Origin: Condylostoma magnum | Taxonomy: Eukaryota; Ciliophora; Heterotrichea; Heterotrichida; Condylostomatidae | Direction of reading: 5' to 3' | Length of the DNA: 45,863 nt | NCBI GenBank assembly: GCA_920105805.1 | Contig: CAKKTI010000131.1 | Coordinates: forward strand, 1-45,863 | Part shown: positions 23,228 to 34,200 of the stretch, piece after piece | Position numbering within the stretch: position 1 is the first letter of the stretch | Layout of the letters: each line of letters starts with the position of its first letter | The notes under the pieces: model-generated | Databases searched by the model: none | What the model was told of the DNA's origin: nothing | The model's input: only the letters and a program-made list of their open reading frames with translations | Made by a program: the position numbers and the translations under genes

Positions 23228-24070
23228 CTAAATCCTCCACTTAACATCATTCTGTCCTAGCAGCTGCCTCTTTAAATTCCTGCTATCTGCCCACTGACTG
23301 TTCAAATACTCGTCCTCGTCCTAAGCCAACATCTTCTTCTCCTCTTCCTACTTCCGATGGTACATCGCCATCATTTCCCTTTAAGCATCCTAAGTCACCA
23401 GCGGCTCTCTAACTGGTGCACCGGCTCCTTACTTCGTCAATTTTACAATAAGAGTAGATCTCTCATTAGCTCTCACAGCCTACCCCAGCAACTTCCCTCT
23501 CAGTACTTCCTTTCCAGCAAACCACATAGAAGTAGCAGTAGGGTCTCTCAGTCCATCCCCGTGCAGGAAATTCTCTACTCCTCTGTTCTCTAGTATGTTC
23601 ATTGTGGGCTCCCATGAGGGGAGCCCGTGATATGCCGGGTAAGCCATCATCACAGCTCCCTTTATCAAATCAAACGCGTCTGTTAGTTGTTGTATTGCCA
23701 CTGGAGTTCTTGATAGGGCTAGGTCTTTACTCATTAGTCTCTTAGCGTTTTCTGTAGTTTCAAGCATTCTTTAGCCTAGGTCCTCTGGAACTGCCCAACC
23801 TGTTCTGTAGTGGTTTGTGTCGGGGTTTCTGCGGTGCCCTGGGATCTGATTTACGGACTCTTCCTCACCTTCTTAAAGACCCCGGTGCTCTTCAGGTTTA
23901 AGCGGGCCGTTTTGAATCAAAGCCTCTGTGTATGTTGCAAGGTGGTCGAGCTTTATACGCGTGTTATCAAGCTCAACGAGCTCTTGTATAACTGTTTCTA
24001 CTGGAAGATCAATACGAGTTTCAAAGAGGAATTAGTTTGTGTCAGAGTGCTTTACGTGGAGAATTACCAT
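23228..24070 (-). CDS. CFAP298: Ciliary dynein-arm assembly factor CFAP298 (C21orf59/Kurly)
   Basis: The 280-aa protein is colinear with CFAP298: MVILHVKHSDTNQFLFET at the N-terminus, the middle block LTDAFDLIKGAVMMAYP, then AKEL-like AGKEVLRGKLL, QGAGAPVREPLVTQDAQ, MYHRKQEEEKKM, EYLNSQWADSRNLKRQ and the ending DVKWRI. Human CFAP298 ends DIKWRPR, so the TAG following WRI is a homology-anchored terminator. Residues upstream of it use CAG for Gln with no sense TAA/TAG for 29 codons. CFAP298 is needed for outer-dynein-arm assembly and ciliary motility, and acts in the cytoplasm and at basal bodies. The gene is clearly richer in G+C than its neighbours. Confidence 0.93.
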
Positions 24071-24125
24071 TTTATATTGAAGGGATAGTTGGCATGAGAG
24101 TTTATTCTATATTGTTAAAAGGTAA

Positions 24126-25673
24126 ATGGAGGCGTAGACTTTCCAGATGGTAGAGATGAAAAGCTCTGAGGGTATGTCTATTATCAATTCGTTGTAAATT
24201 TTAAATAGAGTGTTTTGCTAGTAGTTTTAAGCTGGGTTGAAGAGTCAGGATCACAGTCCTGTTGTTTAGTTAATTATAGAATTATCTAAAGATAGTGCAT
24301 CAGATAGGTCATTATAATTAGCAAAGGAAATTGATTAACTTATGCTAAAGTAGCCATAATTTTATAGTGATACTTAAAAGATTGAAAGTCTACTGTAATA
24401 AAGCTAGTACTAAAGTTTAGTAGAATTTGCGTAATATGATAATAGGTAAAATGTGAGTTAACTTGATGCGGTTTTAAGGAATTCAAACAAAGAAGTTATT
24501 ATCATTTAGCTTAATTGCCCGGATATATATACAAATTTTGGAGCTGTGAGGGATATTGCTATGAAAAATTTGGAGGATTACAGATTAAGTAGTGTAATAA
24601 TAAAGTATTATCATCAGTCAATTGCTCTAGTATCAGCTCTTAATTGGTAATCTAATGGAGATATTGAAAATATAGACAATATTAATATTTAAGATCTTTT
24701 AGATCGATTAAATAGAGAATAAGTGTTTGTTTAAAGTATTGTTCTAGAAAGGATTAAAAACCCTCTTATCATATCATGCGATTAATGCTTTTAAACAGAT
24801 TGATAGTAATTTCTATAATTAATAGTCGCCAATTAAGAAAACTAATAAAATCAGTTTGACATTCCAAATTTAAACAATTAGAATTTGTTATTTTATTATA
24901 AGTGATCATGCAGGTAATGCGATTCTTAAAACTCTTTAGATGATTATATATGCAATTAGGTTGAATGCTAATACACTTTTGAATTCTTAAACGAAAATAA
25001 TTATTTAATAGCTCAGAACGTTAGCTACATTGAACCATATGCTGATATATTATGACTCAAATGCGAAAAATGTGATAAAGTAAATAAACCCTTAAGCTTA
25101 GAATGTGAGAGTTGTACATTTCAAGATAATTAGAATGTATAGTTAATTGTTAATTATTTATCATCCTCATTTGTCTGCTTAGTATGTGGTTAAGTAAATC
25201 ATAAGTCATTCAATTTTTGCAAACAGTGCTTAACAACATATGATGCTCAAGATAAAGAACTAGTTAAGTTTGATTATGCAAGAAAAAACTGTTAAAAATG
25301 TAATTCATATGTTTAGCCAGATCAAAACATCTGTGAAAACGATATTTTGAATTAATGTTAGTATTGTCTTAGATTATTACAATAAAATGAAGAATGCTAG
25401 TACTGTAGAAGAAAATCTAAGGAAAGGATTAATAGTTAGTGTACTATTTGTGGATAATTAATAAAAAAACAATTCACATTTTGTACTATGTGCTATAAGG
25501 TAATTGATCTAAAAGTATGGATTTGTAGATGGTGTAGATAATTAAATGATACATGCAATCCTATCTGTTAGTCATGCAACAAAAAATGAAGAAGAATTCA
25601 TGCGTATTAATGTGACGTGTGCCAAGAAATCACATGGGATGGATTCTGCTTGGTTTGCATAGAAAATCAGTAA
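24126..25673 (+). CDS. Multi zinc-ribbon protein (RanBP2-like Cys4 fingers)
   Basis: The 515-aa product has two parts. Residues 1-210 are Gln-rich and helical, ending in a conserved-looking block with IIIQLNCPD, NFGAVRDIAMKNL and IIKYYHQSIALVSALNW. Residues about 215-515 hold around ten CxxC pairs forming serial Cys4 ribbons. Several follow the RanBP2 pattern W-x-C-x2-C ... N ... C-x2-C, such as KWSCRQC, LWLKCEKC and VWICRWCRQLND. The tryptophans of the first two are TGA codons exactly where the family requires Trp. Such fingers bind ubiquitin, RNA or proteins. A possible 15-nt intron lies at 24431-24445. The TAA stop is chosen after CLVCIENQ. Precise function unknown. Confidence 0.7.
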
Positions 25674-25804
25674 ATCGGTAATCATTAGTTGCATTAGTTT
25701 AGTTAAATCTAATTCAGTCAATTTGTTATTTAATATATATTCTCTTATACCATTGAAAAGAATACTGCAGCTTATAACAAATATATCCAATTCATTAGTA
25801 AAAA

Positions 25805-27130
25805 ATGGCCTCAAAAGCATACAAATGGTTTTTCTTAGCTTTATGCATAATTTCTGCAACAACTCAACAATTACAACGTTTTATGATAACCTTTGTATCA
25901 TCTGGTTCTGATTTACTAGACGATACTAACACTAGTAGTTTTGAATACGGGGTATTAACAGGCCCGGCCTTTCTATCAGTTTACATCATATTTACCTTAC
26001 CAATAGTAAGACATAAATAGGGTAGATTTATTGACTGATTTCCAAGATCAAAGTGAATATACTTAACAAGTTTGATACTATGTGCTGTAGTAACAGGTTT
26101 AACTTCCTTAGCTGATAACTTTGTAGGGTTATTATGGCCTAGATTACTATATGGATTAGCCTCATGCGGAGTGGAATCCTCTTTTATTAAATGAGCCAGT
26201 CATTATTTTAAGCCTGAGGAGCGAGGAATAGCTCTAAGTTTGTTTTTTATATGTGTATACGCAGGATCTTCCTTAGCTTCTTTGACTTTAATTCTAGCCT
26301 AAGAAATTGGATGGAGATTGACTTATTTCTCCATTTCTATATGCTCAATTGCTATTGTTTTGCTGACTTTGCTACCATTGAGGGATATAAAGCATTTTAC
26401 TACCCATGAGGACTAGGAATCGAATAAGTTTAAATTTATTATTAAGGATTTCGTACAAGTGATTAAAATAAAAACAGTTTTTCTGACAATCGTTGGAAGT
26501 TTAATACGATATGCATGCGGATTTGCTAGAGGTTTCTTTGAGGCTGTTTATTTCACAAAGCAATTTTCAGATTAGAAGGACTTATACTCAATTTTAAATT
26601 CAATTGCTGTACTTTTAGCAATAACAGGACCTTTGCTAGGAGGATATCTAGCTGATAAAAAGGAAGCAACAAATCCTAAATGAAGGCCTTTTATATCAGG
26701 AATAACTAACTTAGTATGCGTACCATTTTTGATAGTCATGTACTCAACTTCAAGTTTTCCATTGTCAATGACCTGTCTTTTTATAGTGTATTTAATAGGT
26801 GAGACTTATATTGGGATTTCTATATCAATGGCCGTTAACACAATACCAGCGAGGCTTAGGGGATTTTGTAAATTTTATGCAGAAAGTTCAATGATTCTCT
26901 TCGCAAGTTTTATAGGAGGATGCGGAAGTACTTTGATTCTAGGGGCACTAACAGGCAATAAGGAAACTCTTAGAGATGCTCTCTTAATACTAGAATCAGT
27001 CGGATACTTTACAGCTGGAATTTGCTTTTTAATAGCAATGAAAACTTATCCCTCTGATTTGATAAAACTTGAAGAATTTGAAGGTTTAGCCTTAAACAGA
27101 CCTTCAATACAAGAAATTTCAATTGATTAA
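25805..27130 (+). CDS. Spinster-like major facilitator transporter with two 15-nt introns
   Basis: After removing two in-frame 15-nt introns (26006-26020, 26868-26882) the product is 431 aa with about 12 hydrophobic segments. The loop between TM2 and TM3 reads PIGRFIDWFPRSKWIY, the MFS motif A region, where both Trp are TGA. The TM4-5 region reads RLLYGLASCGVESSFIKWASHYFKPEERGIALSLF and TM8-9 GPLLGGYLADKK. The loop before TM11 reads IPARLRGFQSSMILF, as in Spinster/organic-anion MFS proteins. It probably exports a lysosomal or small organic solute; the substrate cannot be deduced. TAA at 27128 is 8 bp from the convergent gene's stop. Confidence 0.85.
26006..26020 (+). other. 15-nt intron 1 of the MFS gene
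   Basis: The segment GTAAGACATAAATAG starts GTAA and ends TAG. Left in, it inserts five residues into the most conserved MFS loop; removed, the loop becomes PIGRFIDWFPR, matching MFS motif A spacing. The length and GT-AG ends match heterotrich introns. Confidence 0.85.
26868..26882 (+). other. 15-nt intron 2 of the MFS gene
   Basis: The segment GTAAATTTTATGCAG starts GTAA and ends CAG. Removal gives RLRGFQSSMILF, restoring the 12-residue spacing between the Arg motif and the following IGG helix found in Spinster-like proteins. Unspliced spacing would be 17 residues. Confidence 0.75.
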
Positions 27131-27138
27131 TTACTTTA

Positions 27139-28005
27139 CTAAAATACGCAACATTTGCACCGTTGAACACCATCTTGTGTTTTAAATGACTCCTATATTA
27201 CCTCGCTTTCTGTATGATTTATTGCAAATCCATCAGATTTTTCCATTTAAACTGTCATTGTTCTAGAGTGTCTTTGTAGATCAAGCAGACTTTGATACTC
27301 AATTATTGACTTGTTTAGATAGTCTTACTGATTTTCAATCTAGCTTCTAAGCAGGCCTAGTTTTTATTACAGATTTTAGTTTTCTTACCTAGCCTATTGC
27401 AATTGTGGATCATTTATAATACTGTCATCTATACTATCAGGATTTAAACTTGCTTGAGTATTTTCAGTAAACGTGCTTTCTAAAAAGCTTAGTTTATTTC
27501 GTAAGTGGGAAATTCTCTCGTATGATTTCTTTTTATTCGATCTTACCTTAGTACAAATTTTAGTCTTTTAAGCTTTCATCTTCTATAGTTAGATTTTCAT
27601 ACAATCAAGTGCTTGCTTATCTTTCCCTTACTTTTTAATCTCATTTTATAGTTTTTCGCGTTTTAGCATTAATAAGTCAATTTTTTCTCCAATTAATTAA
27701 AGTTCACTGTCGAATTAATACTTGATATAGCAAATCTTGCATGAATTAAGTTCCATGTCTATTGTTTAGTTATAAACTTAGAAATAGAAACAATCCAGAC
27801 AAACTGCTCTAAAGCAATTTGGACATGCGTATTTTCGACTAGTTTTATTATATTTTTTAAAAATTTTGAAACATGAGATGCAGCTATTCTCTTGCTTCCA
27901 TTTGTCTAACGAATATCCTTATTTCTCCAATACTTAAATTTATTATTTATTTAGAACAAGGCTTAAAGGATCTTAAGTGGTTAAGCTATTTGACAAATGG
28001 TCCAT
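27139..28005 (-). CDS. FYVE-like zinc-finger coiled-coil protein
   Basis: The 288-aa protein begins with a short helix, then a zinc finger at residues about 36-95: W36, CISC, ACPNC, VCLDC and CKIC. The four C-x2-C-type pairs and preceding Trp resemble a FYVE-related finger, but the basic R(R/K)HHCR patch is replaced by RKYACPNC, so phosphoinositide-3-phosphate binding is doubtful. The rest is coiled coil with Ser/Asn linkers, like Rab-effector or endosomal tethers. It ends CKCCVF then TAG TAA. CCVF would be a CaaX-type prenylation motif if the first TAG is the stop. Converges on the MFS gene with 8 bp between stops. Confidence 0.75.
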
Positions 28006-28274
28006 TTGTATCAAAATTTTTTCCACAACTTATTTTAGTATATATTAATACTTAGAAGTACAAGCGTGTATAGCTACAGTTTTCTCTTATTCATACATAA
28101 TTTAATAGCCTATATATGTATTGAACAGTTCTTTTGAATAAAGCACTTTTAAAAAATCTAAAGTACAGTAATCACATGATTATTCACTTAATGTAAACTT
28201 GGTAAAAAGGAATATTAATCTCTATACGTTAAAATCAATATTTACTAAAAGTATTACTAAAATTACTTTCTAAA

Positions 28275-31200
28275 ATGTCCAACAAGAAGACTTGGTTCAA
28301 CAAGAGTAAATCAAGAGATAAAGGCTTATAATAATCAGTAATAAATAAAATTCGTTAAGATAAGACTAGGCAAAATTTGGTTAATTTATTAGACTTAATG
28401 CCATAAACATCATAAAGATGACTAAGCCTAAAACATCTGGTTTCCTAAAACCAATCTAAAATTTAATAGAGTAAAAATACCATATTATAAGATTTAGTTG
28501 ATTATTTTAACATAGCACTATTAGAGTTACCTTAAAGCATCAACGAATTTTAAATTCCTCCAGATTTTATTAATATTCTCTATATGACGTTGTCTGACTG
28601 TATTACTTAATAGCATCCCTAGACTATTAATATTTTACAACTAGCATAGTGATTACTGATTAAAGACAAAAGCACAATATAATTTGGATTGGAAATGAGG
28701 GAAGGAATTCTATTACTAGCTGGTAATCAAAGCAATATTAGTTTATGCATGCAAGCATTTTAGTATATTGTCCAGCTAGGACTAGTATGCAAGTAACTAT
28801 AACTAAATGATTCTTACAAATAAATAACCAAGGATACAGTTGTAAAACTGTTTTTTATACNNNNNNNNNNNNNNNNNNNNNNNNNNNNNNNNNNNNNNNN
28901 NNNNNNNNNNNNNNNNNNNNNNNNNNNNNNNNNNNNNNNNNNNNNNNNNNNNNNNNNNNNAGTATATTGTCCAGCTAGGACTAGTATGCAAGTAACTATA
29001 ACTAAATGATTCTTACAAATAAATAACCAAGGATACAGTTGTAAAACTGTTTTTTATACTGTAGTAAGGCTTCACTCAATTGCCTTTAAATATCATAGTT
29101 TAATAGGTTGTATAGAATTTAATAAGTGCTAATGCAATAGATTTCTAGTTCTATAGAGAATTGTTTATTCATATGTAAACTACAGCGAGCAATTTAATCA
29201 AGAGTAACAATTCTTAGAATCTAAGTGAGCTTGATCACAAGTATTCATTATCTTCTCTGATTTTAATGTCTAAATTGTCACATTTTGATATGTAAGATGC
29301 TAAAAGAGTATGCGAAGCACATATTGAAAATATTAGAATAATTTTTATGCACTGTTTAGTTAGAATACCTTAGGATCAAAGCTTTTCATCAAACTACAGA
29401 TCAGGGGATAATGAGTTGGCAGTGGTATTCAAATGTATAAAGTAAATCTCAAAGTTATTCTACTTATCTTCAGTCTAAAGAGGATTGATATATATTTTAA
29501 GGGTTATAATGTAGCCAGAGATAACAGAAATGTTAGATTAAGAGTACCCGTATATTTAAGTATATACACTGCAGTTGATTAATTAATATATGAAAAAGGC
29601 CCCTGCAAGATCCGGCTCAAGATTCGAGCATATGGACTTAAATGAACTGATATAACTTATTTTTTGGCCTAAAATAATGGAAGTAGATGTCCAAGCAAAT
29701 AATCATTCTTTAAGGGAAGAATTAAATTACCAGCATACTGAAATAGTATAAAAGTTAACTGATCATCCCTCAAATATCGAATTTCTTGTAAAGGGAATCA
29801 CTAATTCCATATAAATGCATAGAGAAAAGGAGAATTTCTTATCAATTTTATAGGAAAAAATAAATCAAATACTCACCTGTGAAAATCGTAATATGGTAGT
29901 AACGTTTCTATAAAACAGCTTTACAATAGATAGAGCTTTCTAATCCCTTCAAGACAATATCCAATCTAAAAATCATGAATGTATTAAAGTACTAGTAGTT
30001 ATGTTATACATGCTGTTTGACATAGATAAATTGGCTTAGTATGTAAGTAGAAACGATGTAATTGTAGAGCGATTATTCTAAATGATTGAAACATGCGAAA
30101 ATGCTGTATTTTCTAGTATATGTATCAGTAGAATTATGAAATATGACCCTTCACATGACAATATATACTAAAGGTACATTAACTTATTAAGACAGGAAGA
30201 AAATCCAAAGAAACTAAAAATTTTGCTATAAGGAATACAAAGAATGCTTGACAGTTAATTTGGGGAAAAAGCATAAATTCAAGCTAAATTAGCAAATTTG
30301 AACATTTTAAGTATTTTAGGATAAAAATTACAAAAAATAGATGAAATCAAAATCAAGGCTTAAGTTCTTACAACAATACGCCAAATTCTGAGTTAAAATG
30401 CTTAACTAAGATAAAATCTATCACAGAATGATTATGAAGATATAAAAGCAGGATTAACTTAGTTTAATAATTACTAAGAACCTTCAGAAGTGTTTAATAG
30501 CTTAATCGATAACCTGCTGTACTTACTTTTTGACGATACTAATTTAGATTAGATCAATAACAGAATAATTAGGACTATAGAAGTTATTCCTATTTTATTA
30601 GAGCTGATATTTAAGGAATAGATCTCTGATTAAATTCTGATATGTTATCTAAAAATACTGAATTAAATAACCTAGTGCAAGTATAATCAATGTGTGTTTA
30701 TATAATAAGGAATAGTAGAGTGACTTTTTAAATCTCTCGAGCATGTTACTAATTAAGAATGCTAGAATAATATATGCGATCTTTTAGTAAGATTTGCATC
30801 CCTACACTTTCCACCCTAATGTTTAATCAGGTTACTGGATAATATTACTAAATCTGAAGAATCAATGAAAGTGTTATTACTAAGGAGCCTTGAGCTAATT
30901 TCCTTTTAAAGCTTAATTCAATAGGAAGGAGGATATACTCAAAGGCCCAGCTCAACTTTCTACTTTTGTGAATCCGAAGCTGAAATTACAAGCTTAAACT
31001 GCAAAGTAACTCCAATTCTACCGTCTAAAAGCTTTACAATTTCATTCTGAATAAAATTAGACTACAAAACCTCCTGTCATGGTATAATGGTTTTCTATGA
31101 CAAATCTCAGTAAAAACAATTATCTGTATTTTTAAACCGCTAAGCTTAGCTTTAAATTTAATGTATAGAAGATAAAGGGGATTACTATAGCATTACTTCC

Positions 31201-34200
31201 CTAAAACGCATTGATTACAACACATGAAATCATATAGCAATTAGCTTTTAGAAGATCAATATATTTTTCAACCGTAATGAGCAGATAATCATTACAATAA
31301 ACGGCAAACAGAGTGAAGTTTAAGAAACAGGCAAGTAATGTATAAGAAAATACAGCTTTTGGCAATGAAGCATCGGAAGGTCCCTACAGTAAACTAATGG
31401 GGAGTTTGGCTAGTAGAAGATTTCCTAGATTTAAATGTCTGGTTAATTGACAAATATAAACATATTTTCAGCAGCTCTTAGTGAGGTTGAAATTGGTGTC
31501 ATATATAAACTTGGATTTAACTATGAAGATCATTTTTCACCCAGAAAGGCATCGTTTTAAATAGAATAAAATAAGGCAATCAAAGACTCTATTATTCTAC
31601 TAAGATAAAACATATATGCTTATTGGCATCCGAGGTTTGCCAAGCCAAGGTTTCCTAAGCCAGCTGTAATCAAAGTTAAAGATAACTCAATACATTTAAC
31701 TACTGTTTAATTCATTGATTCATTATTAGCTGCAGGGGGATTATAATGCCTGTTAAAGTTGTTATATAACTTGAAAAATCTAGAGACTGAGTAAATTATC
31801 AAAGTTATTAACATAATCGCTACTGTACTAAGAGCCTAGAATCCTTTTATTATAGATCAAATTAAAAGAGACAGTATTCCTAAAATCATGAGCATTTTAA
31901 TAGAAGAAATAGGATAAAAGTGCGATTAACATATGTTCTCCTCAATTTTTCAACTTATTCAAGGAATTGAATGAAATAGAAGTGTATAATCAAGTTTTCT
32001 TAGATCATTGCTACTTGAAAGCTCTGCATGGTATAATAAAGATGAATAACTGCAAGACTCGTTTTTAAATCATTTATCTTCCATACTTCCAAGTTGCTAT
32101 TAGCATAAAGAGCGCATTGTTTACTATATTAAGTATTTTATTACATCAAGCTACTTTTTCAGATAAGCAAATAAGTAAATATCAAATGCATCACTCAAAA
32201 TGAAATATTTCTCTGAAATGATATCAGAATGCCTTAATTTTTCCTAGAACGATTTGTACGATATTGCTACTTTGGCTATAAGAGACAAAATAGATGAAAA
32301 CTTCGAGGAATTATTTGGGTTATTAGAATAATCCATCCAAACACAGTAGATAAAGAAGGCTGAGGATCTTAAAAAGTGATTCACCTACATATTAAAACTA
32401 CTAGAAAAGTACCAAGATGCTAATATTCAGTCAAGAATCTTCAAATTGTTTAAAAGAATCGCATTTTAGAAATAAAAGCTGAAAGCTAGCAATCTTTTTA
32501 GTGTAACAACTTAAAAGACTAATATTTCTATTGAGGATACTTAAAGAAGAGCAGCGTATAGAGGTCTGTTGGACTTGTTGGGATTTTAACTTGTGAAATA
32601 GCTCAATAAAAACTTATTCCAAGATTTAATAAGCCTATACATAAATGTAAACAAATCTAGCTATATAACCTTAATCTAGCAAATATCAAAATCAAACTTA
32701 CTTGAACTAATAACCTAAAGAATTCCTTCATCAATTGAAATAGAAGAAATTTTAAATTATCTGATTTATATACTGGATAATCATCCGACATACATTAAAG
32801 CATTTTTCGAAGATGCATGGTTTCCTAAATGACTTATAGACTTATGAAATAACTCTAATGTAGATTAATAGTCTTATCTTGAGGATTTTACTATTCAGTT
32901 TTTCTATAAAAACTTTAAATAAACAATCTTATCATCGTATAAGTTAAAAATACTGGTGAATTAAATAGAAAACTCGGATGCAGTGATAAATATAATAATA
33001 AGGTTGCTATAATTGATATAGTAGGAGGATAAACGTAATATAGATGGTATTTTGCTTAGAAACTTTTTAGAAATTTGCTACATAGTTGAGGACTTTTTAC
33101 ATTGTTATCCTCTGGTAATTTCTAATCCTCAGTATACATGTCTAGTGCATAGCCTTATATTAACAGCTAGCAACATAGGACTAGTTAACTTAGCATATCC
33201 TGCACTACCTAATTTTTCAATTTAAGCTCTTAAAGATATACTAGATTTTCAGCCGTAACCTAAGGAGTAACAAACTATTATGAATAGAGAAGGTGGATTT
33301 GTTAGGGTTGGCATAAAGCTATGTTTAATTGGAATATCTTAGACTTAGGATATTTAATTATAAGACTGAATTTCACTACTAAGGTAAATAGCAATACCAT
33401 AAAAAAACACAGGGCTATAATATACAGGAGATAATGAAAAAGTGTAAAACTTGATAGAAAATGTTTCTAAAGGGCTTAGTATGTACACTGATATTTACCG
33501 TTTTACATAGAGCCAAGGATAAGACTTGTTTAAGTATGACTGGTTTTAACCCTTTTACATCGTTTCTGAATTGACTAATATAATGATATCACACGAGCAG
33601 TAGCATGACTCTATCATTACTTTTCTATCATAGTATATATAACAGACTAACTTCATTAATAAATTAAATGCTTGGGTCAAGGCCATGAACATTGAGGACT
33701 TTTAATAATTTTACTATCTCTTATAAAATAGACTAAATGAAATTTGAAGCTTTCACATGAAGCTTTAAACAGAACAGTCAATTTTCTATGAGGTGTTCAA
33801 TCAAATCCAACGCCCTCTACAAATTCTTCATGATACAGCCTTTTCTGACTAATTAAAAATTTCAGAGTGGTTTTAAATAGAGTTTTCTACGTTTAAAAGT
33901 GAAGTTTATAACTTGACTCAAATACTTCAAAAGGTTTTACAAAACAATCAGCAGTTGTTCAATCTGATTCTATCTCCTTAATGGATTATAAAAGTGCAGC
34001 TCGTTTTATTCGTATTCACGTCAATCAAGCTTCATTTAGTATACGGGGCAGTGGAAAGACATATCATAAAGCCTTAAAATCCTCGTAAGTAAAGCATTGA
34101 TCTAGAACAATGAAAATTTGTAGAAGAAGACAGTAGGCATTATCTCGATGAGTTTTACAACTGAAAAAAGCAACAACAAGTTAAAAGTGAAAGGAGGAGA

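Noticed and set aside
25572-25862. Minus-strand 96-aa open frame
   Set aside because: It overlaps the zinc-ribbon end and the MFS start on the other strand and shows no motif.
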